Below, piece after piece: positions 26,215 to 34,562 of a DNA stretch of 64,000 bases. Source of the stretch: Phycisphaerae bacterium (GTDB lineage Bacteria; Planctomycetota; Phycisphaerae; UBA1845; Fen-1342); NCBI GenBank assembly GCA_022072445.1, contig JAJVHV010000001.1, forward strand, positions 186,001 through 250,000, given 5' to 3'. A model generated the notes under the pieces. It made no database searches and was not told the DNA's origin. It saw nothing but the letters and a program-made list of their open reading frames with translations. How positions within the stretch are numbered: the first letter of the stretch is position 1; each line of letters starts with the position of its first letter. Position numbers and translations under genes: made by a program.

Positions 26215-27759
26215 TCACGTGCCGAGCGTGTCGCGGACGACATCGGCCACGGCGCTGGCGACGGGTGCGTCGTCGTCAGGGCTCAGCGTGCGGCAATCGA
26301 AGATGACGGCGCCGTCGTGGACCCGCACGATGACGGGCGTATCGAGGCGGCGCAATGCCGCGGCGATCTCGTCGCAGGGGAGCGACGGGTGCCGCAGGGA
26401 GACGACGCAGGTGTCAAAGCGGACGGCGGGCAGCGACCCGCCGCCAGCGAGCGAGACGTCGCGGTGTACGTCGATGTTCGCATCGGCCACCACTGCCTTC
26501 AGCTCCCCGGCCAGCCGCTCGGCCCGCGCGCGTATGGCCGAAGCCGGCTCCATGAGCATGCGCAGGACCGGCACGCGGCGGCAGACCGAAGCCGGGTCGC
26601 GATAGAGCCGCAGCGTGGCCTCGAGTGCGGCCAGCGTCAACTTGTCGGGGCGCAGGGCGCGCATCATCGGTGCGGTTCGCAGCCGAGCGATCAGGTCGGG
26701 CCGGCCAACAATGATGCCCGCCTGCGGCCCGCCGAGGAGTTTGTCGCCGCTGAAGAGCGACAGGCCGGCGCCGGCGGCGACGCTGTCGGCGACGGACGGT
26801 TCATCCCAGGCGGGCGGGGCGTCCGGCGGCGGCGCGGTCCCGGCCGGCAGCTCGGCGGCGTCGGAGCCGTCGCAGGCGACACGGAAGCGGGGCGGGGCGT
26901 CGGACGCGGCGGCGACGCCGCCGGGATCCAGCGCGGTGAGCAGCCCGCTGCCGAGATCATCGACCACTTCGACGCCACCCCCCTGCCGCTGCGCCAGATC
27001 AACCAGTTCGGCGAGCGACGGGGATTCGGTGAATCCGACGATGCGGTAATTGCTGGTGTGGACGCGGACGAGCAACGCGGTGGCCGGCGTGAGCGCGGCG
27101 CGATAGTCGTCGAGGCGGGTGCGGTTGGTCGTGCCGACCTCGACCATGCGGCAGCCGGCGGCGGCCATCACGTCGGGCATGCGGTACGAACCGCCGATCT
27201 CCACAAGCTGCCCGCGCGAGACGATCACCTCGCGGCCGGCGGCCAGCGCGTGCAGAGCGAGAAAGGTCGCGGCGGCGTTGTTGTTGACCACCAGGGCGTC
27301 CGGTGCGCCGGTCAATTCGCACAGCAGCCCGCGAACGTGCTCGTGCCGGTCGCCGCGCTGTCCGGTTTCCAGATCGAGCTCGAGATTGCAGTAGCCGGCG
27401 GCCACGTCGGTCAGCGCTTCGAGCGCCTCGGCCGGCAGCGGCGCGCGGCCCAGGCCCGTGTGGAGCACGACGCCGGTGGCGTTGATGACGCGCCGCAGGC
27501 GCGGCTGCGCACGGCGATGAAGCGACTCGCGGACGTTCATCGCCAGATCGCGGATGTCGGGAGGATCCGCGTGGCCGGCGAGGATGCGCTGCCGCTGCCG
27601 GTCGAGCGCGTCGCGAACGGCGGCAAGCAGTTCCGGGCGTGGGAACTCGTCGAGCAAAGGCGAGATCGAGGCGTGCTGCAGCAGGCTGTCAACGGACGGC
27701 AGCCCGCGGAGCGCGGTTGCCGCACCCTCGGAACGGATGGTGGATTCGTGTGGGGTCAT
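26215..27759 (-). CDS. selA: L-seryl-tRNA(Sec) selenium transferase
   Basis: A 514-residue PLP enzyme matching SelA: INATGVVLHTGLGRAPL, GYCNLELDLETG, NNNAAATFLAL, SRGQLVEIGGSYRMPDVM, EVGTTNRTRLDDY, VDDLGSGLL and the lysine motif FSGDKLLGGPQAG (about residue 338). It converts seryl-tRNA(Sec) to selenocysteinyl-tRNA in the cytoplasm. Between the DDLGSG motif and the lysine there is an Ala/Pro-rich insertion of roughly 40 residues not usual for the family. No selB, selC or selD is in the window, but selA implies that the organism uses selenocysteine. Confidence 0.95.
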   Translation of the reverse strand: MTPHESTIRSEGAATALRGLPSVDSLLQHASISPLLDEFPRPELLAAVRDALDRQRQRILAGHADPPDIRDLAMNVRESLHRRAQPRLRRVINATGVVLHTGLGRAPLPAEALEALTDVAAGYCNLELDLETGQRGDRHEHVRGLLCELTGAPDALVVNNNAAATFLALHALAAGREVIVSRGQLVEIGGSYRMPDVMAAAGCRMVEVGTTNRTRLDDYRAALTPATALLVRVHTSNYRIVGFTESPSLAELVDLAQRQGGGVEVVDDLGSGLLTALDPGGVAAASDAPPRFRVACDGSDAAELPAGTAPPPDAPPAWDEPSVADSVAAGAGLSLFSGDKLLGGPQAGIIVGRPDLIARLRTAPMMRALRPDKLTLAALEATLRLYRDPASVCRRVPVLRMLMEPASAIRARAERLAGELKAVVADANIDVHRDVSLAGGGSLPAVRFDTCVVSLRHPSLPCDEIAAALRRLDTPVIVRVHDGAVIFDCRTLSPDDDAPVASAVADVVRDTLGT

Positions 27760-27799
27760 CCGTGAGCCCTCGTGGAATGGTCGAGCCGCAGCGCCGCGG

Positions 27800-28801
27800 T
27801 CAGATGCGCGGCGGGACGCGCAGCAAGCCGCTCATGGTCGTTTCGCAGCGTCCGGCGATGGCGACATCATAGCCGCGCTCCCGGCGGCGCACGAGCACCC
27901 GCACCAGGCCGGTCCGGCCGCCGGGTTCGCCCTGCATGCAATTCAGCGAGGCGACACCGTCGGACATCGGCGTGTTGTCGTTGACCACCATCATGACGGC
28001 CAGCGGGCCGTGGACGCTTCCGGTGACCGGGTCTTCGGGGATGCCGGCGGCCGGGGCGAAGAAGCGCGAATGGACGTCGGTTGAAGTCGTCAGCGTGTGG
28101 CGGGTGGCGACACAGATGCCGCGGATGCCGTGCTGCTCGCACCAGCGTCCCAGTTCGGCGAAGCTGGGGCGCATTTCCATGAGCGTCTGCCAGTTGCGGA
28201 TCATGATGATCAGGTCGTCGTCGCGCGTCCGCATGATCGGGACCGCGGGCTCGAAATCGTCGACGGAGATTCCGAGAAGCTGGGCGGTGTGCATCGGGTT
28301 GGTGTGATCCGGGCGCAAGCCGGGATCGGGCATCGACAGCCACCAGACGCCGTCCTGAAGCGTCGTAAACGGCTCGTCCGGTGAGATCAGCGCGTCGAGC
28401 GGAAGCTGACCGGGACCGGCCGGCGGGATGGATTCGAAGCGCAGCTCGAGCACGCCGGCGGCAGTGTGAAACCGCAGGTCGGAGCGGCCGACGGTGTGCG
28501 ACACAACGTCGGCCGAGCGAGTCACGCCGTCGCGGGCGGCCACGTGCGCCGCGGCCAGCGTCGCGTGCCCGCAGAAGCCGGTTTCGCAGCGCGGGGTGAA
28601 CCAGCGCAAACGCATTTCGCCGGCGCCGCGCGCATTGGTCACGAACGCCGTCTCGCTGACGTTGATCTCGCGGGCGATGGCGATCATCTGGCGGTCGTCG
28701 AGCCCGTCGGCCTCGAGGACGACGCCGGCGGGGTTTCCGGTGTAGGGCGCGTGCGCGAACGAGTCGACGACCCAGTAACGAACCGATTCGACCATCCGCA
28801 A
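27800..28801 (-). CDS. PhzF family isomerase/epimerase-like protein
   Basis: A 333-residue protein with the two-lobed PhzF (diaminopimelate-epimerase-like) fold marks: FAHAPYTGNPAGVVLEA, the catalytic Glu region INVSETAFV, TGFCGHATLAAAHV and EDPVTGSVHGPLAV. The reaction is unknown; PhzF itself isomerises a phenazine precursor, but most relatives are uncharacterised and no phenazine genes are near. The start is TTG 28801 (AGGG five bases upstream) or ATG 28795. It follows the propeller gene by 48 bp on the same strand. Confidence 0.92.
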   Translation of the reverse strand: MRMVESVRYWVVDSFAHAPYTGNPAGVVLEADGLDDRQMIAIAREINVSETAFVTNARGAGEMRLRWFTPRCETGFCGHATLAAAHVAARDGVTRSADVVSHTVGRSDLRFHTAAGVLELRFESIPPAGPGQLPLDALISPDEPFTTLQDGVWWLSMPDPGLRPDHTNPMHTAQLLGISVDDFEPAVPIMRTRDDDLIIMIRNWQTLMEMRPSFAELGRWCEQHGIRGICVATRHTLTTSTDVHSRFFAPAAGIPEDPVTGSVHGPLAVMMVVNDNTPMSDGVASLNCMQGEPGGRTGLVRVLVRRRERGYDVAIAGRCETTMSGLLRVPPRI

Positions 28802-28849
28802 ACCGACCCTTCCCTCGTGTGCTGCCTGGACGTGGATTATCGCGAATCG

Positions 28850-30226
28850 TCAGCGGATTGGAAAGCCGCTGAGACGCCGATCTTCCGCGATCACGACGTG
28901 ATCGCGCGTCAGAACGACGCCCTGGGGTCGGGTGCGGACTCCTTCGAGTGGGCGGCGGTTTGAACCCATTTGATCCGCCAGCGGTGTGCTGACGAGCGCG
29001 AACGATTCGCCGGCCGGCTCCGAAGCGACGTATTCGAGTATGCCGTCCCGCACGCGGGCGGACCCCGTCAGACCGCACCAGTCACCCACCGCAGCCACCG
29101 GCTCGCCCGCCGCCGAAAAGGCCGCGAGTGTTTGACGGTAGCCGACGAGCACGTGGCCGCCGTCGAACTGAAGGACGAGCGGAGCGAGGTGCTCGGGGGT
29201 GACGTCGGGCAGCGCACGGCGCCACGATTCGCGGTATGCGAGGCTGGCGCTGTGAACGAACCCGTCCTGCGTCACGAAGCCGACGCGTTCGTTTTCGGCC
29301 GCCAGCGATTTCAACGCGCAGAGCGTCGCGCGGTACACGCCGGCCCGGCGGCCGTCGTAGATGGTGCGCGGGGCGTCGCCGCGCATCAGGAGGACGCGAT
29401 CCGGCGAAGCGAGCAGCAATCCGGAGCTGCACGCGGCCGACCAGAATGCGCGCAGCTTGCCGGTCTGGCCGAGGCGCGGCGTGGGCGGATCGGCGCCGAG
29501 CTCGAGCCAGGCGTAGCGCGTCGCGTCGCCCTCCGGCCACACCACGCTGGCGCGCGTGTCGATCATGTCAACGTCGTAGGTCGGCGAAGGCGGCAGGGAA
29601 AATTGCCAGAGCGGCGCGCCGTCGATGCGCGACAGGCACGCGCCACGGCCGTCGTCGCGCATCACGAGCAAGCCCCAGTGCGCGTCGCGGGCCGCGGCGA
29701 TCCGCCGCAGGAGTTCCGGGTCGCCCGCCTGTGCCGCGGGTCCGTCCGGCCACTCGCCACCGCTCCACGCCAAAGTCAGGTCGTCGAGTCGGAAGGCGGC
29801 GGCGGTGAAGCGGTCGAAGCAGTAGGCCAGTGGTCGACGCGCGCCCTCTTTCCAGCGCGTCACGAGCGGTGTCAGCGACCTGCGAATCGACGCGGCGCCG
29901 GCCGGCGTAGCGCCGCCCCTGAACGCGTGCGGCGCCGGCATGCCGGTTCGTCCGCTGGCAGGATCGACAATTTCCACCGCGCCGCCACGACGGCACACCA
30001 GCACGGCGGAGGCACCGTGCTGCGTCGATCCGCCAACGCCAGCGATCCACTCGACGCCCGAAGTTGCGTCGCGCGTCCACGCGGGCGCCGTGCTCTGCCG
30101 CGGCGGACTGGCCGGCGGTGGCGCGGAATCCGAACCCGGGCCTGAGGCGTGCGGCGGTCGATGCGGCCATACGCGGACGCACGCCACCACCAACAGCACG
30201 GTCGTCGTCGAGGAGAACGGCTTCAT
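28850..30226 (-). CDS. Secreted PQQ/WD-like propeller protein, unknown function
   Basis: A 458-residue protein with a signal-like N-terminus (STTTVLLVVACVRVW) and a Pro/Ser/Ala-rich linker. The body is beta-rich with repeated units such as AVEIVDPASGRTG and LWQFSLPPSPTYDVDMID, suggesting a propeller of low conservation. No catalytic residues are evident. It lies directly upstream of the phzF-like gene, probably in one transcript. Confidence 0.72.
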   Translation of the reverse strand: MKPFSSTTTVLLVVACVRVWPHRPPHASGPGSDSAPPPASPPRQSTAPAWTRDATSGVEWIAGVGGSTQHGASAVLVCRRGGAVEIVDPASGRTGMPAPHAFRGGATPAGAASIRRSLTPLVTRWKEGARRPLAYCFDRFTAAAFRLDDLTLAWSGGEWPDGPAAQAGDPELLRRIAAARDAHWGLLVMRDDGRGACLSRIDGAPLWQFSLPPSPTYDVDMIDTRASVVWPEGDATRYAWLELGADPPTPRLGQTGKLRAFWSAACSSGLLLASPDRVLLMRGDAPRTIYDGRRAGVYRATLCALKSLAAENERVGFVTQDGFVHSASLAYRESWRRALPDVTPEHLAPLVLQFDGGHVLVGYRQTLAAFSAAGEPVAAVGDWCGLTGSARVRDGILEYVASEPAGESFALVSTPLADQMGSNRRPLEGVRTRPQGVVLTRDHVVIAEDRRLSGFPIR

Positions 30227-30350
30227 GCCATCAGTCTATCCTGTCACCGGGGGAGTGCGGTGCGGGGCGGACTGGCGGAGATCACCCGGGCGGGGCGGAA
30301 ACTCGGCTACCCGCTTATCCATCGGGCTGTGGCGGCGGCGGGGGCACCGC

Positions 30351-30356
30351 TATAAT
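30351..30356 (+). promoter_or_regulatory. Consensus -10 box upstream of the membrane protein/murG pair
   Basis: TATAAT lies 47 bases before the ATG at 30404. The -35 region at 17 bp (TGTGGC) is poor. It sits in the divergent region with the propeller gene. Confidence 0.45.
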
Positions 30357-30403
30357 CGCCGGCCGGACCTTGAGCTCCCGTCGATCCGACTGAGACTGCT
30401 GGC

Positions 30404-30766
30404 ATGAAACTGAGTCTGCGTAACTTCGAACATCAGGCCCGCTTGAGCGTCGCCTGCGCCGTTCTCGGCGGGCTGGCCACGCTGGCCGCGCTGGGGCTGA
30501 TTCTGCGGCGCTTCGACTGGGGCAATTTCATGTTCAGCTACAACGCCCGCGGCCCGATCATGTACCTCCTGGCCGCGGCGCTGGGCGCGTCGCTGCTGCT
30601 GGCGGCGATTGGATTCGGCCTGGGCCTGAGCAGCGCCGGACAAAAGAAGAACAAGCAGTCGCGGCTCTCCTGGATCGGATTCTTCGTCAACGCCGGCGTG
30701 ATCGTCGCCGCCATGATGACCGGTCTGCTCTTCGTCTTCTCCCGCAATCCGCTGATCCTCGGCTAG
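30404..30766 (+). CDS. Small three-helix membrane protein
   Basis: A 120-residue protein with three hydrophobic segments, at about residues 17-36, 52-74 and 90-111. A short QKKNKQSR loop lies between the second and third. No known family was recognised. It is 21 bases upstream of murG on the same strand, so a cell-envelope role is possible from context only. Confidence 0.75.
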   Translation: MKLSLRNFEHQARLSVACAVLGGLATLAALGLILRRFDWGNFMFSYNARGPIMYLLAAALGASLLLAAIGFGLGLSSAGQKKNKQSRLSWIGFFVNAGVIVAAMMTGLLFVFSRNPLILG

Positions 30767-30787
30767 TTTCGTCGCGGAACCACCCTG

Positions 30788-31900
30788 GTGAACGCTGGCA
30801 GCAGCTATGTCTTCTCCGGCGGCGGCACCGGCGGGCACCTCTTTCCCGGCATCGCCGTGGCCGACGCGCTCCGCCGGATCGACCCAGCCGCCGACATCAC
30901 GTTCCTGACCACCAACCGCCCGATCGACGCTCAGCTACTCAGCCAGCGCGACTATCGTCAGGTTCCGCAGTCGGTTCAGCCGCTGCCGGCGTGGAGCCGG
31001 CCGTGGCGCTGGCTGGGCTTTCTGAGTGCGTGGCGCGCGTCGTGTGCGGCGGCGCGGCGCATCTTGACGGAGTTGAACCCTCATGCGGTCCTCGGACTGG
31101 GCGGTTACGCCGCCGCGCCCGCCGTGGTCGAAGCGCGGCGGATGGGCATTCGCACGGCGATTCTGAATCCGGACGCGATTCCGGGGGCGGCGAACCGCCG
31201 GCTGGCGCGTTACGCCGACCTGGTCGTGATGCAGTGGCACGATTCAGCGCCGCATTTTCGGGCTGGGACGAACTGCCGTGCGCTGGGCTGCCCGGTGCGG
31301 CGCGACTTCGCGGCGGTGGAGCAGCGCGCGGCGCGCGAGCACTTCGAGCTGAGTGTCGAGCGGCCGGTGTTGCTGGTGACGGGTGCGTCGCAGGGCGCGC
31401 GGACGATCAACCGGGCCGTGACGCACGTGGCCTCTGAGTTCCTGCGGCGAAATCCGGACTGGCAGATCCTGCACCTCTCGGGGCAGGCCGACGAGGGCGA
31501 AGTCCGCGCCGCCTACGAAGCGGCTGATGTCCGCCGCGCGACGGTCTTAGCGTTCACGCATGAAATGAATCATGCGCTCTGTGCCGCGGACGTCGTGGTG
31601 TCGCGCGCCGGGGCGTCGACGCTGGCCGAGCTGACGCTGCTGGGCCGCGCCTCGATTCTGCTGCCCTACCCCTACCATCGCGATCGGCACCAGCACGCGA
31701 ACGGGCAGGTGCTGGTGGACGCGGGTGCGGCGGCGATGCTTGAGGATCGCATCGCACCCGAGCAGAACGCCGGCCCGCTGCTCGAAGCGTTGCTGCGGCT
31801 CGCCGATCCGGATGTGCGCCGCGGCATGAGCGCCGCCGCCGGACGGCTGGCCCGGCCGGACGCGGCGGACGCGGTGGCGCGCTGGCTGGCGGACAATTGA
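30788..31900 (+). CDS. murG: MurG, UDP-GlcNAc:lipid I N-acetylglucosaminyltransferase
   Basis: A 370-residue GT28 protein with a GTG start. N-terminal GGGTGGHLFPGIAVADAL is the MurG glycine loop; VLGLGGYAAAPAV and the C-domain motifs VTGASQGARTINRAV, FTHEMNHALCAADVVVSRAGASTLAEL and PYHRDRHQHANGQVL match UDP-GlcNAc binding. It makes lipid II at the inner face of the membrane. The usual EQN segment reads LNPDAIPGAANR here, a departure from the common form. The gene stands alone, away from a classical mur cluster. Confidence 0.93.
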   Translation: MNAGSSYVFSGGGTGGHLFPGIAVADALRRIDPAADITFLTTNRPIDAQLLSQRDYRQVPQSVQPLPAWSRPWRWLGFLSAWRASCAAARRILTELNPHAVLGLGGYAAAPAVVEARRMGIRTAILNPDAIPGAANRRLARYADLVVMQWHDSAPHFRAGTNCRALGCPVRRDFAAVEQRAAREHFELSVERPVLLVTGASQGARTINRAVTHVASEFLRRNPDWQILHLSGQADEGEVRAAYEAADVRRATVLAFTHEMNHALCAADVVVSRAGASTLAELTLLGRASILLPYPYHRDRHQHANGQVLVDAGAAAMLEDRIAPEQNAGPLLEALLRLADPDVRRGMSAAAGRLARPDAADAVARWLADN

Positions 31901-31975
31901 CGGCGGCCGTATTGACCGGGATGCGGCCCGGACCGAAGATTCGCGGCTCTGTCTGACGCACCCGGAGGCTGAGCC

Positions 31976-33028
31976 ATGAAACCCGTCGAACCGCAGCACC
32001 CGTCGCGCCGTTCGCTCCTCAAATCAACGCTGGCCGCCGGTGTGGCATCGGCCGCGCCGCGGGTTCTGTTCGGCCAGGACAAGGCCGAGGCGAAGCAGCC
32101 GCGCGTCGGCGAGGGCGAGCACCAGTACGAAGTGATGCACGACTGGGCGCGCGTGCCGGAGCAGTTCACGCTGGGAAACACGCATGGCGTCTGCGAAGAC
32201 AGCAACGGCCGCATCTACATCAAGCACACCGTCGGCGGCGGCAGCAAGAGCGACGACGCGGTGCTGGTGTTCGACGCGGACGGCAAGTTCGTCGGCTCAT
32301 GGGGCAAGGAGTACAAGGGCGGGGCGCACGGCCTGCACATCAACACCGAGCGCGGCAGACAATACCTCTACTTGTGCGACTACGTGCGCGGCGTGGTGGT
32401 CAAGACCGATCTGCGCGGCGAAACCGTCTGGAGACTCACGGCGCCGATGGAGTGCGGCGCGTATGCCAATCCCGGCGAGTTCAAGCCGACGAACGTCGCC
32501 GTCGCCGCCAACGACGACGTCTACGTCGCGGACGGCTACGGCAAGAGCTGGATCCACATCTACCGGCAGCGCGACGGAAAGGCGGAATACGTCAAGTCGT
32601 TCGGCGGACCCGGCAAGGAAGCCGGGCAACTGTCGTGCCCGCACGGTCTGATGATCGACGCGCGCGGGGCGAAGCCGCGGCTGCTGGTCGCCGACCGCAG
32701 CAACCGCCGATTGCAGTACTTCACGCTCGAAGGGGTGCACGACGGCTTCGTGACTGACGAGCTGCGCTCGCCGTGCCACTTTCACGAGCACCAGGGCGTG
32801 CTGCTCATACCCGACCTTGAGGCCCGCGTGACGCTGTTCGACCGCGACAACAAGCTGATCGCGCACCTGGGCGACGGAGAGAATTTCGCCCTGCGCGACA
32901 AGCCGCGCGAGAAATTCATCCCCGGCAAGTTCATCGCGCCGCACAGCGCCATCTTCGACCATGCCGGGAACATCTTCGTCGTGGAGTGGGTCGAGGTCGG
33001 GCGCATCACCAAGCTGCGGCGCGTCTGA
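31976..33028 (+). CDS. TAT-exported NHL-repeat propeller protein
   Basis: A 350-residue protein with a twin-arginine signal (SRRSLLKSTLAAGVASA). The mature part carries NHL-type propeller blades: NTHGVCEDSNGRIYI, GAHGLHINTERG, PTNVAVAANDDVYVADG, CPHGLMIDARG, LLVADRSNRRLQYF and HSAIFDHAGNIFVVEW. The layout recalls the peptidyl-alpha-hydroxyglycine lyase-like propellers and other putative secreted lactonase/lyase folds. Activity is unknown. The gene ends eight bases before the convergent GNAT gene stop. Confidence 0.88.
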   Translation: MKPVEPQHPSRRSLLKSTLAAGVASAAPRVLFGQDKAEAKQPRVGEGEHQYEVMHDWARVPEQFTLGNTHGVCEDSNGRIYIKHTVGGGSKSDDAVLVFDADGKFVGSWGKEYKGGAHGLHINTERGRQYLYLCDYVRGVVVKTDLRGETVWRLTAPMECGAYANPGEFKPTNVAVAANDDVYVADGYGKSWIHIYRQRDGKAEYVKSFGGPGKEAGQLSCPHGLMIDARGAKPRLLVADRSNRRLQYFTLEGVHDGFVTDELRSPCHFHEHQGVLLIPDLEARVTLFDRDNKLIAHLGDGENFALRDKPREKFIPGKFIAPHSAIFDHAGNIFVVEWVEVGRITKLRRV

Positions 33029-33035
33029 AGCCGCG

Positions 33036-33863
33036 CTACGAGTCGCAGGCCAGCGACTCGAGCGGAAACTCGACGCGTTTGTAGCCGCGCGACTCGGCGA
33101 ATCGCAGCAGTGCCTCGCGCAGCGCGGGGTTCGGCGCGTCGTGCGGCATCATCATGGCATACGTCCGCTCCCCGAGCTGATCGACGGCCACGCTCGCCAC
33201 GTTCCGAAGGATGCCGCCGTGCTCGGCCACGAACAGCGCGCACAGTCCGCGATCCTGCTGCGAGAGCAGTTCGAGCCCGGCCAGCTCGGCGCTGACCGCT
33301 GAGGCGGGCAGCGCCGTGCGCGCGTCGGGACCGGGCCGGAACTGCAGCAGCTCGACCATCATCGGCCAATCGTTCCGCGCCGGCGAACGCACCGTGCAAC
33401 CCGGAACCGCGTCGTGGTACAGCGCCGCCGGCGACGATTTGCCCCGCACCATCATCACCGTCGCCACGCCGTCGCGCGGCGCCTGGTGCAGCGGGCGAAA
33501 GCCATGCGGCTCGTAGACGCGCGTGATGTCGGCGGCGGCCCCGAGGTAGAGCCGCTTGCCGCCGACCATGTCGAACCAGGAAAGCAGCATCGAGAGAACA
33601 TCGCGGGCCAGCCCGCGCCGGCGGTGCTCAGGGCGCGTGTACACGTGCTCGAGCAGCCCGACCGGGCCGTGCCGCGCAATCATCGCGGCCGAGAGAATCC
33701 GTCCGCCGTCGGCGACCGCGCCAAACGCGTCGCCCGAGCCGTCCACGCCGACGCGGAAGCGCCGCTCGACGTCCTCCAGCCACGTCGCCGGCTTGTGCGC
33801 GAGCAGATCCTCCATCGCGGGCCAGCGTGACGGACACGGCGGGATGATCAGAAGGGGTTTCAT
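33036..33863 (-). CDS. GNAT family N-acetyltransferase
   Basis: A 275-residue protein whose N-terminal half holds the acetyl-CoA binding motif EHVYTRPEHRRRGLARDVLSML (V/I-x-x-x-x-R-x-x-G-x-A pattern, about residues 72-93) and VYEPHGFRPLHQ. The C-terminal half looks like a second, degenerate GNAT-like domain without the pyrophosphate loop. The substrate is unknown. It is separated from the glutaredoxin-like gene by 21 bases and probably shares its transcript. Confidence 0.85.
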   Translation of the reverse strand: MKPLLIIPPCPSRWPAMEDLLAHKPATWLEDVERRFRVGVDGSGDAFGAVADGGRILSAAMIARHGPVGLLEHVYTRPEHRRRGLARDVLSMLLSWFDMVGGKRLYLGAAADITRVYEPHGFRPLHQAPRDGVATVMMVRGKSSPAALYHDAVPGCTVRSPARNDWPMMVELLQFRPGPDARTALPASAVSAELAGLELLSQQDRGLCALFVAEHGGILRNVASVAVDQLGERTYAMMMPHDAPNPALREALLRFAESRGYKRVEFPLESLACDS

Positions 33864-33884
33864 GGGTCAATCGGGCGAACCGGA

Positions 33885-34166
33885 CTACGGTGAACGCGTG
33901 CAGGCGCCGGACCAGGCGGTCCGCGCGGAAGCCAGCGCGGCGCGCAGCAGCGGGGCGTCCAGCCGATGGCGGCAGACTTCTACGCCGTTCAGCCAGATCA
34001 CGGGTACGTGGTGGTCGTAGCGCGCGTGGTAGCGCCGCTGCTGGTCGATGTCGATCTGTTCGAGGCGATGTTCGACGCCGGCCAGCTCGCGCGACAGCGC
34101 AAAGAGCGCTGAGTCGCACAGGTGGCAGCCGCGACGCGTGAAGAACGTGACGATCGGGACGTCCAT
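33885..34166 (-). CDS. Glutaredoxin-like (DUF836 type) thiol protein
   Basis: A 93-residue thioredoxin-fold protein: VTFFTRRGCHLCDSAL has the CxxC redox pair (CHLC), followed by the cis-proline region HVPVIWLNGVEV. This is the pattern of small glutaredoxin-family proteins of the DUF836 kind, which reduce disulfides or relay electrons. The C-terminal dozen residues are likely unstructured. First gene of a two-gene unit with the GNAT gene. Confidence 0.88.
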   Translation of the reverse strand: MDVPIVTFFTRRGCHLCDSALFALSRELAGVEHRLEQIDIDQQRRYHARYDHHVPVIWLNGVEVCRHRLDAPLLRAALASARTAWSGACTRSP

Positions 34167-34378
34167 CGCGCGAGAGTATGTGCCACGCCCGCGGCGACCG
34201 CAAGCCGATCTCCGCCCGGCCGGAACAACGGTGTGACGCTGCCTCCGCCGGGTGCGGGCGCGAGTGTTCAGGTTTCGAGCCGCCCCCCCGCCGCACCGTC
34301 ACGACCGCGCGCGGCACCAGATATTATGGGGATGTCGCGAAACGGTCTCGCCGATCCGAGAGGCGACGATTCCCATTC

Positions 34379-34407
34379 TTGAGTCCCGCGGGCCGAAATT
34401 CTATACT
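34379..34407 (+). promoter_or_regulatory. Sigma70-like promoter of the S74 fibre protein
   Basis: TTGAGT (34379-34384), a 17-bp spacer and TATACT (34402-34407) lie in a locally AT-rich stretch. The start codon is about 155 bases downstream, so the transcript would have a long leader of about 150 bases. The rest of the 34167-34562 gap holds nothing I recognise. Confidence 0.55.
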
Positions 34408-34562
34408 CATAAAATGCGGCGCGGGGCGCGAATTCGCCATGAATTACCGCACGCCCCGGGGCGACGCCGGCCGGTACCCATATTGTCTTTCGGAACGTGT
34501 CCGCCGACGCCTCTGGCGACCGCGACCGGCCGGTGCGTCGCAGCCGCAGCGAGGAGAATCCG

